48,589 nt of DNA from Synechococcus sp. UW140 (GTDB taxonomy: Bacteria > Cyanobacteriota > Cyanobacteriia > PCC-6307 > Cyanobiaceae): contig CAMAVE010000007.1 of the NCBI GenBank assembly GCA_945861595.1, positions 1-48,589 on the forward strand, given 5' to 3'. Both the position numbers and the translations under genes were made by a program. Each line of letters opens with the position of its first letter. Positions within the stretch are counted from its first letter, which is position 1. The notes beneath the pieces were generated by a model. That model saw only the letters and a program-made list of their open reading frames with translations, did no database searches and had not been told where the DNA came from. This document shows positions 1 through 7,581 of this stretch, piece by piece.

Positions 1-1483
1 GGGCGGTGACCACCTGGAACAGCTGCTGGGCATCGCGAGACAGACCGGACGGCACCGAGGTGCCCATGGCCGTTTCATAGCCATGGGCCAAGGCCCTCAC
101 CTTGGTGTCCAAGCCGGTGAGAAAGGTCCAGAACAAGGCCCGGCGCTGGAAGCGGCGCGGCTGATAGCTGCTGATGTTCTCCAGCAGGGTCCCGCCAAAA
201 AACTGGCGTGCGGGGTCGACATAGCTGATGCAGGCGCGCAGGGCCTCGCGTTGATAACGGGCCACCGGCAGGCCATTGAGCTGCAGACTGGCCTCAGGCT
301 CGATCTGAATCAGAGCCATAAAGAGGTGGCGGGCGCTGGCGCCAAACTGTTGATCGCGCAGCAGGGCCACCGATCCACTGGGGATCACCGCCAGGGTCTG
401 GCCATCGAGGGCAAGGCTGAGAGCGCCATCAGAGACCATGAGCAATGATTGATCGCCGCCTTCCCCTTCCACAGGTGTGGCCATCAGGGCGTCGTATTCA
501 TCGCGTGAATGGGCAAGGCGGCGGTAGCTGCTCCACAAGCCCATGGCCTGCTGCCACGGGGTGAGGATTTTGCCCGCCAGCAGCAGGGCCGCCGCCAGGG
601 CACCCACATGCAAACCTCCCTGGATCACCAATAGGGCACCCCAAGTCACAATGCCAGCAAAAGTGAGCTGGCTCGTCAGCGATCCGAAAGCCTGGACCCT
701 TCCGCTGAAATTGTTACTGACCATGCGCTGCCTGGCCAGCTCCTCCTGCCGCTGTTCGTTGGCCACCCAAAACTGACGACCCAAACCGTTCGACTTGATC
801 AAGTCGATAGAGGCCATCAGCTTGTCTTGGTAGTTAAGCCGCTCGAGCTCCAGCCGGTCCCGTTGCTTGCTGATCCCCTCATAGTCGCGAGCGAATGCTA
901 AAGCTCTGAGTACATAAATCACAATGGCAAGCACCGCCACAAAGCCGACGCTGCCGGCAATGAGGAACAACACCAGCACGAAAAACAGGGAGAAAACCAG
1001 GTCGATCGCAATCGTGAGCGACTGCAGGGCACTCTCATCGCGCAGCAGGGTAATGCTGTTGAGGCGCTCCAGGTGGGTGGCAGGCGAGGCGCTTAGGTAA
1101 GCGTTGAGGCGCATCTGGGTGAAATGGGCCAGAGCCTCAAGTCGCCGCTGATGTTCTAACCGGGCTCCGTCAGCTCCGATGCAAGCAAGCCGCACGACCT
1201 TGAGCCAGCCGCCCAACACCATGAGCAGCACCACGGCCACCGTCATGACCACCAGGCTCGACATCGCCCCACTCGGCAGCACGGACGTATAAACGATGTT
1301 GAGATAAAGTGGAGACGCCAGCTCCAGCAGATTGATCAACACCGAGGTCATCAAGATCAGATCTAGCTGGTATTTACTCCAGTCAACATCGCGAAGCGAC
1401 TGGAAAAAACGGTGACCAACAACCTCTTCGATCAGATCAAAGCTGGTATTCCAGGCGTTCCTAATACTGGCGACCAACCCCAT
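1..1483 (-). CDS. ABC exporter half (type I secretion-like), degenerate nucleotide-binding domain, 3' end cut off by window
   Basis: Reading the minus strand from the ATG at 1483 gives an open frame to the window edge (about 494 codons seen). The first ~330 residues look like an ABC exporter transmembrane domain, with hydrophobic segments near residues 40-60, 75-95, 145-185 and 250-290. A nucleotide-binding fold follows in outline, but its key motifs are gone. Where Walker A should stand the protein reads RDQQFGASA. The Q-loop region reads ISYVDPARQFFGGTLLENI, without the glutamine. The signature region reads VPSGLSRDAQQ instead of LSGGQ. The Walker B part lies outside the window. No N-terminal C39 peptidase is visible. 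A same-frame GTG at 1531 and TTG codons are other possible starts, since no start has a good ribosome site. I infer a non-catalytic partner of a heteromeric peptide or protein exporter, or a decaying gene; the open frame favours the former. Confidence 0.75.
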   Translation of the reverse strand, partial: MGLVASIRNAWNTSFDLIEEVVGHRFFQSLRDVDWSKYQLDLILMTSVLINLLELASPLYLNIVYTSVLPSGAMSSLVVMTVAVVLLMVLGGWLKVVRLACIGADGARLEHQRRLEALAHFTQMRLNAYLSASPATHLERLNSITLLRDESALQSLTIAIDLVFSLFFVLVLFLIAGSVGFVAVLAIVIYVLRALAFARDYEGISKQRDRLELERLNYQDKLMASIDLIKSNGLGRQFWVANEQRQEELARQRMVSNNFSGRVQAFGSLTSQLTFAGIVTWGALLVIQGGLHVGALAAALLLAGKILTPWQQAMGLWSSYRRLAHSRDEYDALMATPVEGEGGDQSLLMVSDGALSLALDGQTLAVIPSGSVALLRDQQFGASARHLFMALIQIEPEASLQLNGLPVARYQREALRACISYVDPARQFFGGTLLENISSYQPRRFQRRALFWTFLTGLDTKVRALAHGYETAMGTSVPSGLSRDAQQLFQVVTA

Positions 1484-1572
1484 CCTGGCCTGGGTAAAGA
1501 CATGCAAACCAAATCGGGACAGTACTCTCACCTCCAAGCTTCTTGGTTAATCATACTTCAAATAATGTAATC

Positions 1573-1592
1573 TTGCCAAGCCATCTTGGCAA
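1573..1592. repeat. Perfect 8-bp inverted repeat in an A/T-rich intergenic stretch
   Basis: TTGCCAAG at 1573-1580 is matched by its complement CTTGGCAA at 1585-1592, with the 4-base loop CCAT. It lies between the divergent ABC exporter (start 1483) and the gene at 1726, in a stretch much richer in A/T than its surroundings. There is no T-run on either side, so it is a poor terminator. A dyad operator or a leader hairpin upstream of the exporter gene is possible. The rest of 1484-1725 holds no convincing gene. Confidence 0.45.
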
Positions 1593-1725
1593 TAAATCTT
1601 AAGAAAAGTTACAGCACCAAATATTGCGAATATTGCAAACCATCAAAACAAAGCTAGAACGCTAGGGTGCCTTTGGGTCTAACACCCATACCGCAACCCG
1701 TGGGCTTTTGGTTCAGAGCTGAGCT

Positions 1726-2397
1726 ATGTACCGGTTCCGTTTGAGTTCCGATCAAGTCCAATTGGAGCTGGTTGCCTACGGCACCAGTGCCCGCCTGCCC
1801 TTTCAGGTGATGGGCCCCACCACAGAGGTCGCCTTTCTCGAAGAGCTGATCGAAGAAAGCCTCGGCAGCCTCACCCTTAACCCGCGTGAGCTGTTTGGCT
1901 TCCTTGGAAGCGACCCATGGGTGCAGGGGGCTTTCCAAGCACCTCAAGTGGTGGAAGGCGATCTCAACGCCGCCGCCGATAGCGACACCAGCTTCGAGCG
2001 CGAGAAACTCGGCAACAAGTTGGTGCAGGCTGGCGTGCTGGAGATCGAGGAGCTGAACCAGCTTCTAGAAGAGTACCGCCCCTTCGCTGAAACCCAGCGC
2101 TTCGGCGAATTCCTGCGGCTCAATCTGCAGGTAACGCCCCAGATGCTGGATCTGCTGCTCAACCCCGCCCTGTTTGGCGAGCAGGGGTTCAACGAGAAGC
2201 AGCTTGGCGAGCGCCTGGAGGAGATGGGCTGCATCACCCCCGAGCAGCTGGATCTGGCCCTCAGCCTGCAGTGCCACAAGGGCGGCAACCTGGGCGAGCT
2301 GCTGGCCGAGCTGGGCTTCATTTCCCCCACCACGGCGCGGTTCTTCGCAAGGGCCAAGATCAACGAGCAAGGCCAGATCGACTACCAGCCGGGCTGA
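1726..2397 (+). CDS. Hypothetical protein with repeated type II secretion/pilus ATPase N-domain-like motifs
   Basis: The product has 223 residues, no signal peptide and no membrane segment. The first ~75 residues form an unrecognised domain. From about residue 93 there are four imperfect repeats of the pattern LG..L...G.I....L...L: LGNKLVQAGVLEIEELNQLL, GEFLRLNLQVTPQMLDLLL, LGERLEEMGCITPEQLDLAL and LGELLAELGFISPTTARFF. This pattern resembles the N-terminal domain of GspE/PilB/MshE ATPases (T2SSE_N or MshEN), which in some members binds cyclic di-GMP. No ATPase domain follows. A regulator or adaptor linked to pilus or secretion function is an inference from the repeats only; the pil genes at 33-37 kb are not adjacent. 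The ATG start follows an A/T-rich stretch that may contain the promoter. Confidence 0.7.
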   Translation: MYRFRLSSDQVQLELVAYGTSARLPFQVMGPTTEVAFLEELIEESLGSLTLNPRELFGFLGSDPWVQGAFQAPQVVEGDLNAAADSDTSFEREKLGNKLVQAGVLEIEELNQLLEEYRPFAETQRFGEFLRLNLQVTPQMLDLLLNPALFGEQGFNEKQLGERLEEMGCITPEQLDLALSLQCHKGGNLGELLAELGFISPTTARFFARAKINEQGQIDYQPG

Positions 2398-2658
2398 TCA
2401 GAGTTCAGCGCCTCTCCCCTACGGGCGGTCTGCACGATCGGATCCACAGCCTGCACCACCAGGATCGAGGCCCCCTGGGCAATGGCATCGCCGCCCACCG
2501 CCATCGGGTCCCAGATCCATGATCCTGCTGCCGTTGCTAGAGCACTGACACTCAGCGCCAGATTTTGGAGTGATGATCAATCAAGCGAGTTTGATCGGAT
2601 TGGTAGCTTAGTGCCATTTTGGAAAAGCGAAATATTATTGATATTGTAAACATAGCTA

Positions 2659-5600
2659 TCAAGCCTCAACAACCGCAGGCGGATGCTGCGCCAGCACCTG
2701 CTTCAGATACCTGCCCGTATGGCTCGTGGGATGCTCCGCCACCTCCTCAGGTGTGCCCGCCACCACGATCTCGCCCCCCTTATCGCCGCCTTCGGGTCCG
2801 AGGTCGATCACCCAATCGCCGCAGCGGATCACATCGAGGTTGTGCTCGATTACCAGGATCGAATTGCCCTTATCGACCAGACGCTGCATTACATCCATCA
2901 ATTTGTGCACGTCGTAGAAACTTAAGCCCGTGGTGGGTTCATCGATGAGATAGAGGGTTTTGCCGGTGGCCCGCTTCGAGAGTTCGGTGGCCAGCTTCAC
3001 CCGTTGGGCTTCACCGCCGGAGAGGGTGGGGGCGGGTTGGCCGAGTTTGACGTAGCCCAGGCCCACATCCACCAGGGTGCGCAGGCGATCGGCCGCCTGG
3101 GGAATGGCGGAGAACACGTCTGCAGCCTGCTCCACGGTCATCTCCAGCACCTCAGCAATGGTGTGGCCGCGATAGGTGACCTGCAGGGTTTCACGGTTGT
3201 AGCGAGCACCCTTACACACGTCACATTGCACATACACATCGGGCAGGAAATTCATTTCAATCACGTTCACGCCCTGGCCGCTGCAGGCCTCGCAGCGACC
3301 GCCCTTCACATTGAAACTGAACTGGCCCACCTGATAGCCGCGGGCCTTGGCCTCCACCGTGGCCGCAAACACCTGGCGAATTGGATCGAAGGCTCCCGTG
3401 TAGGTGGCCGGGTTGGAGCGGGGGGTGCGACCGATCGGGGATTGGTCAATCACGATCACCTTATCGATCGCCTTGATGCCCTTGAGTTCATCCAGGCCCG
3501 CCGGGAAGGGCACCTTCATGCCTAAGTGATGCTCCAGGGCTGGATGCAGCAGCTCGTTCACCAAGGTGCTCTTGCCACTGCCACTCACGCCGGTCACGCA
3601 AACCAGCCGTCCCAGCGGAATCTCAATATCAAAGCCGTTGAGATTGTTGCGTTGGCAATTCACCAGACTGATGCGGCGGCTTCCGCTGCTGCGGCGCTGG
3701 GCCGGGGTGGGGATCGACAACCGACCACTGAGATAGGACCCCGTTAACGACTCCTCCGCTGTTAACAGATTCTCTAGGGACCCTTGGGCCACGATGTGGC
3801 CACCATGGACGCCGGCGCCGGGACCGATATCCACCACGTAATCGGCGGCCCGAATCGTGTCTTCATCGTGCTCGACCACGATCAGGGTGTTGCCGAGGTC
3901 CCGCAGCTTGAACAGGGTGGCCAGCAGGCGATCGTTATCGCGTTGGTGCAGGCCAATACTGGGTTCATCGAGCACATACAACACACCCGTGAGGCCCGCG
4001 CCGATCTGGGTGGCTAAGCGAATCCGCTGGGCCTCGCCACCGGAGAGGGTCATGGCCGGCCGATCCAAGCTCAGATAATCGAGGCCCACATCGAGCAGAA
4101 ACTTGAGGCGCATGCGCACCTCGCGCAACACCAAATCGCCAATCTGGATCTGGCGGGGCGTGATCAGGGGGTCGGACCCTTCACTGGCCCCCACCCCCAT
4201 CAAGGCCTCGATGCGCAGCAGACTTTCGCCCACACTGACGGCCGTGAGTTCATGGATCCCATAGGGGCCCACCTTCACGGCCAGGGCCTCAGGGCGCAAC
4301 CGCAAACCCTTACAGGTGGCGCAAGGCACCATCTCCAAGAACTTCTCTAATTTCTGGCGAACGGCTTCACCGCTGGCATCGCGCAGTTGCCGCTCCAGGA
4401 TCGGCAGGATGCCCTCAAACGGGCGCATGTAGGCCTGGCCCTTGCGGTAGCGACTATCGGCCTGGATCGCAATTTCTTCGGTACTGCCGTTTAGCAGCAC
4501 CTCTCGTTGAACAGCAGTTAATTGGTTCCAAGGTAGTTTAATTTCGAAACCAAATGCTTCGCCTACGCTATAAATCATCGAGAAGTAATAGGAATTATCC
4601 TTATCACTCCAAGGTGCAATTGCCGCATACACGGGTAGCGTTGGATCGGGCACCACCCGCTCCGGCGTGAACTTGCGCAGGTGGCCGATTCCATGGCAAT
4701 CGGGACAGGCCCCATAGGGGCTGTTGAAGGAGAACAGCCTGGGCGACAACTCCTCCATCACGGCGCCATGCACCGGACAGGCGAAGTTTTCCGAATAGAG
4801 CCGTTCCCGCTCTACCCCCTCGGGCAGGGGCTGGTCGGCCTTGGGCACCACCTCTACCAAAGCCAGGCCATCACCCCGTTTCAGGGCCGTGCGCAGGGAA
4901 TCGGTGAGCCGTTCCTGGATGCCTTCACGGGCCACAAGCCGGTCCACCACCACCTCAATGTGGTGGGCGTGGTTCTTATCGAGTTCAATGTTGTCGGCGA
5001 GTTCGCGCACCTCGCCATTGATGCGCACCCGGGCAAAGCCTTCGGCCACCAGGCCCCCCAACAATTTCACATGGGTGCCCTTCTTGCCGCGCACCACCGG
5101 CGCCAACAGTTGATAGCGGGTGTTCTCCGGCAAGGTACTGATCTGGTCCACCATCTCATCGATGGTCTGGGGCCGGATCGAGCGATCACATTGGGGGCAA
5201 TGGGGCTCCCCGGCGCGGCCATAGAGAAGCCGCAAATAATCCTGAATTTCCGTCACCGTGCCAACGGTGGAGCGGGGGTTATGGCTGGTGGATTTCTGAT
5301 CGATCGAGATGGCTGGTGAAAGCCCCTCAATCGCATCCACATCGGGCTTATCCACCTGGCCCAGAAACTGGCGCGCATAGGCCGAGAGGCTCTCGACGTA
5401 GCGGCGCTGGCCCTCGGCAAAGATCGTGTCAAAGGCCAGGGAGCTTTTGCCGCTGCCGCTGACGCCGGTGAACACCACCAGGCGATTGCGCGGAATCGTC
5501 AGGTCAACGTTTTTGAGGTTGTGCTGGCGGGCGCCCCGCACCCGGATCACATCCTCCAGGCTGCCGCCATTGAGCAGGCGGCTGGCGCTCAGCTGGGCCG

Positions 5601-5676
5601 CCTTCTCGTTGATGGTGCGGGCTGGCGCGGCGGAGCTGGTGGCAGGCCGATCAGAACTGGCGCTCGCGCGAGCCAT
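2659..5676 (-). CDS. uvrA: Excinuclease ABC subunit A (UvrA)
   Basis: UvrA is the DNA damage-recognition ATPase of nucleotide excision repair and loads UvrB at lesions. The 1005-residue product has both ABC ATPase modules: Walker A GVSGSGKSS at residues 71-79 and again GVSGSGKST in the C-terminal half. There are two signature motifs (LSGGEAQRIRLA and LSGGEAQRVKLA) and zinc-finger cysteines (CPVH...CPDC and CEAC...CDVC). It is slightly longer than usual because of a ~45-residue Ser/Ala-rich N-terminal extension before EDVIRVRGARQHNL; a later start is possible, but no alternative was judged clearly better. It lies 117 bases downstream of recN on the same strand, a plausible repair pair. A TAGAAT at 5704-5699 on the minus strand could be its own -10 element. 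Codons around 4490-4620 are A/T-richer than in the rest of the gene. Confidence 0.97.
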   Translation of the reverse strand: MARASASSDRPATSSAAPARTINEKAAQLSASRLLNGGSLEDVIRVRGARQHNLKNVDLTIPRNRLVVFTGVSGSGKSSLAFDTIFAEGQRRYVESLSAYARQFLGQVDKPDVDAIEGLSPAISIDQKSTSHNPRSTVGTVTEIQDYLRLLYGRAGEPHCPQCDRSIRPQTIDEMVDQISTLPENTRYQLLAPVVRGKKGTHVKLLGGLVAEGFARVRINGEVRELADNIELDKNHAHHIEVVVDRLVAREGIQERLTDSLRTALKRGDGLALVEVVPKADQPLPEGVERERLYSENFACPVHGAVMEELSPRLFSFNSPYGACPDCHGIGHLRKFTPERVVPDPTLPVYAAIAPWSDKDNSYYFSMIYSVGEAFGFEIKLPWNQLTAVQREVLLNGSTEEIAIQADSRYRKGQAYMRPFEGILPILERQLRDASGEAVRQKLEKFLEMVPCATCKGLRLRPEALAVKVGPYGIHELTAVSVGESLLRIEALMGVGASEGSDPLITPRQIQIGDLVLREVRMRLKFLLDVGLDYLSLDRPAMTLSGGEAQRIRLATQIGAGLTGVLYVLDEPSIGLHQRDNDRLLATLFKLRDLGNTLIVVEHDEDTIRAADYVVDIGPGAGVHGGHIVAQGSLENLLTAEESLTGSYLSGRLSIPTPAQRRSSGSRRISLVNCQRNNLNGFDIEIPLGRLVCVTGVSGSGKSTLVNELLHPALEHHLGMKVPFPAGLDELKGIKAIDKVIVIDQSPIGRTPRSNPATYTGAFDPIRQVFAATVEAKARGYQVGQFSFNVKGGRCEACSGQGVNVIEMNFLPDVYVQCDVCKGARYNRETLQVTYRGHTIAEVLEMTVEQAADVFSAIPQAADRLRTLVDVGLGYVKLGQPAPTLSGGEAQRVKLATELSKRATGKTLYLIDEPTTGLSFYDVHKLMDVMQRLVDKGNSILVIEHNLDVIRCGDWVIDLGPEGGDKGGEIVVAGTPEEVAEHPTSHTGRYLKQVLAQHPPAVVEA

Positions 5677-5698
5677 CCACGGGATCCGATAAGGGGCG

Positions 5699-5704
5699 AT
5701 TCTA
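5699..5704 (-). promoter_or_regulatory. Possible -10 element of uvrA (TAGAAT)
   Basis: Read on the minus strand, TAGAAT ends 22 bases before the uvrA ATG at 5676. No good -35 hexamer was found, which is common in cyanobacterial promoters. If it works, uvrA can be transcribed apart from recN. Confidence 0.3.
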
Positions 5705-5716
5705 GGTGGGACCAGG

Positions 5717-5740
5717 GGCCCGCTCGGTTCGAATCGGGCC
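5717..5740 (-). terminator. GC-rich hairpin between recN and uvrA (attenuator or terminator candidate)
   Basis: GGCCCG (5717-5722) pairs with CGGGCC (5735-5740), and an inner TCG (5724-5726) pairs with CGA (5730-5732). It lies in the 117-base gap after the recN stop. No T-run follows on the minus strand, so it may only attenuate transcription or protect the recN 3' end. The TTCGAAT in the loop recalls a tRNA T-loop, but no tRNA fold can be made. Confidence 0.35.
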
Positions 5741-5793
5741 AGGGAATCGCTGACTATCGCCTGCCCCAGGCGGAGTCACGGATCCGCTGGGAT

Positions 5794-7482
5794 TCAGCTC
5801 GGGGGGCCGGCAAGCAGGCTGGCCGCATAGCTGCGGGCCCCGCCGGAATCGCCACCGGCCAGTTCCGCAAGTTCCTTTTGGCGGGCTTGAGTGTCCCGCA
5901 GTTGGGACACTCGCGTCTGGGTCTGACCCGCTTCCACCCATTTGGACACCCGAAAATGGTGCTCGGCGGCGGCGGCCACCAGGGGCTGGTGGGTGACGCA
6001 GAACACCTGGCGCCGTTCGGCCAGCTTCTGCAGCAGGGCCGCCATGGCGCCGCTCACCCGGCCGCTGACGCCACTGTCGATCTCATCAAACAGCAGGGTG
6101 ACGTAGGGATCGGCCGCCGCCAGGCAGGTTTTCAGGGCCAAGAGGAAGCGGCTCATCTCCCCGCCGGAGGCCACCTCGGCCAGGGGCGCCAGGGGTTGGC
6201 CCGGATTGGCCGAAAACAGGAACTGCACCCCATCGGCGCCCTCCTCGCTAGCCGCCGCCGCACTGGTGGCCACGGCAAAGCGCACATTGGCCAGGCCCAT
6301 GGGCCGCAGGGCCTCCATCAACTGGCCCTCCAGGGCCTTGGCCGCTAGGCGGCGGGCTTCACTGAGCTGGCCATTGCAGCGATCCCGCTGGCTGCGGCTC
6401 TGCTGCTCCTGGGCTTCGAGTTCGCTGAGCGCCGCCTCTCCGCCACCGGGGGCCAGGAGCTGGCGCAGCTCATCGCGCCGGGCGATCAATTCGCCGAGGC
6501 CTTGACCATGGCGCCGCTCCAGGGTCTTCAGCTGGGCGATGCGCTCCTGCAGGGAGGCCAGGGTTTCGGGATCGCTCTCCAAACTGGCGCCATAGCGATC
6601 CAAATCGCGGGCCAGGTCCTGGAGTTGGGCCAGGCCATCGGTGCAGGCCTGGCGCAAAATCTGAAGGCTGGGATCGATGGCTTCCAGCAACTGCAACTCC
6701 TGTTCGCAGGCGGCCAGATGGTCCAGGGCAGAGGGGGCCTGGTCGGCTCCCTCGATGAGGCGACCGAGCAGGGTCATCACCCCCTCCTGCAGGCGCACCC
6801 CGTGCACCAGCCGGTCCTGGGCCGTTTCGAGCTGCAGCCGCTCCTGGGGATCCTCCAGTTGGGCCGCTTCTAGATCCAGCAGCAGTTGCTCCTGTTGGTG
6901 CCGTTCCTGTTGCAGCTGTTGCCAATCGCGCCGGGCCGTCTCTAAAGCGGCGGCCGCCTGTTTCCAGTGGCGATAGGCCACCGCCACGGGCTCGAGGGCC
7001 TGGGCCAGCTCGGGGCCGCCAAAGCGATCGAGCCAGCGGCGCTGCTGGCCGGGCCGGCCCAATTGCTGGGTCTGGCCCTGAACCGTGAGATCGAGCAACA
7101 GGGGCCGCAGCTCCTGAACTTGGGCGCGACTAACGACCACGCCATTGAGCCGGTGCCGGCTGGTGAGCCGCTCCTCCTGCAAACGCCATTCGCGGCTGAG
7201 CAGCAGGTCGTCCTCCTCCAGCTCAAAATGCTGCTGCTCCAGCCAGCTCTGTAGGGGCGGCGTCAAGCTGAAACTGGCTTCGATGCGGCCCCGCTGCTGG
7301 CCCTGGCGCAACAACCTGGCGCCCGCCGCCCCCTGGGCGCCCCCCAACAGGGCATCGAGGGCATCGAGCAAAATCGACTTGCCAGCGCCAGTTTCACCGG
7401 TGAGCACCGTGAAGCCGCCACTGAAGCCGAGCTCCAAGCTCTCAATCAGGGCAATGTTTTCAAGGCGCAGACCCGTCAGCAC
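5794..7482 (-). CDS. recN: DNA repair protein RecN
   Basis: RecN is an SMC-like ATPase acting in double-strand break repair. The product from the GTG at 7482 is 562 residues, the normal family length. It begins VLTGLRLENIALIESLELGF and has Walker A GETGAGKS at residues 29-36. A long Gln/Glu/Leu-rich coiled-coil middle follows, then the C-terminal signature and Walker B region (ASGGEMSRFLLALK, TLLFDEIDSGVSG). The frame stays open for 94 more codons upstream to 7764, but that part overlaps the divergent UbiB-like gene and is unlike RecN, so I chose the GTG. Downstream on the same strand is uvrA. Confidence 0.93.
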   Translation of the reverse strand: MLTGLRLENIALIESLELGFSGGFTVLTGETGAGKSILLDALDALLGGAQGAAGARLLRQGQQRGRIEASFSLTPPLQSWLEQQHFELEEDDLLLSREWRLQEERLTSRHRLNGVVVSRAQVQELRPLLLDLTVQGQTQQLGRPGQQRRWLDRFGGPELAQALEPVAVAYRHWKQAAAALETARRDWQQLQQERHQQEQLLLDLEAAQLEDPQERLQLETAQDRLVHGVRLQEGVMTLLGRLIEGADQAPSALDHLAACEQELQLLEAIDPSLQILRQACTDGLAQLQDLARDLDRYGASLESDPETLASLQERIAQLKTLERRHGQGLGELIARRDELRQLLAPGGGEAALSELEAQEQQSRSQRDRCNGQLSEARRLAAKALEGQLMEALRPMGLANVRFAVATSAAAASEEGADGVQFLFSANPGQPLAPLAEVASGGEMSRFLLALKTCLAAADPYVTLLFDEIDSGVSGRVSGAMAALLQKLAERRQVFCVTHQPLVAAAAEHHFRVSKWVEAGQTQTRVSQLRDTQARQKELAELAGGDSGGARSYAASLLAGPPS

Positions 7483-7581
7483 AGCGGCCCCAGGCAATCG
7501 GGCCGACCGTAGCGGCTGTGGGATTCGTTTAGAAGGGGGCTGGCCATCTCCAACCCGCTGGATCGCCGCCCCCTTGCTGCC

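Noticed and set aside
5717-5740. Possible tRNA T-loop (GGTTCGAAT) between recN and uvrA
   Set aside because: The flanking bases cannot make a proper T-stem, and no acceptor, D or anticodon arms could be drawn. It is part of a simple hairpin.
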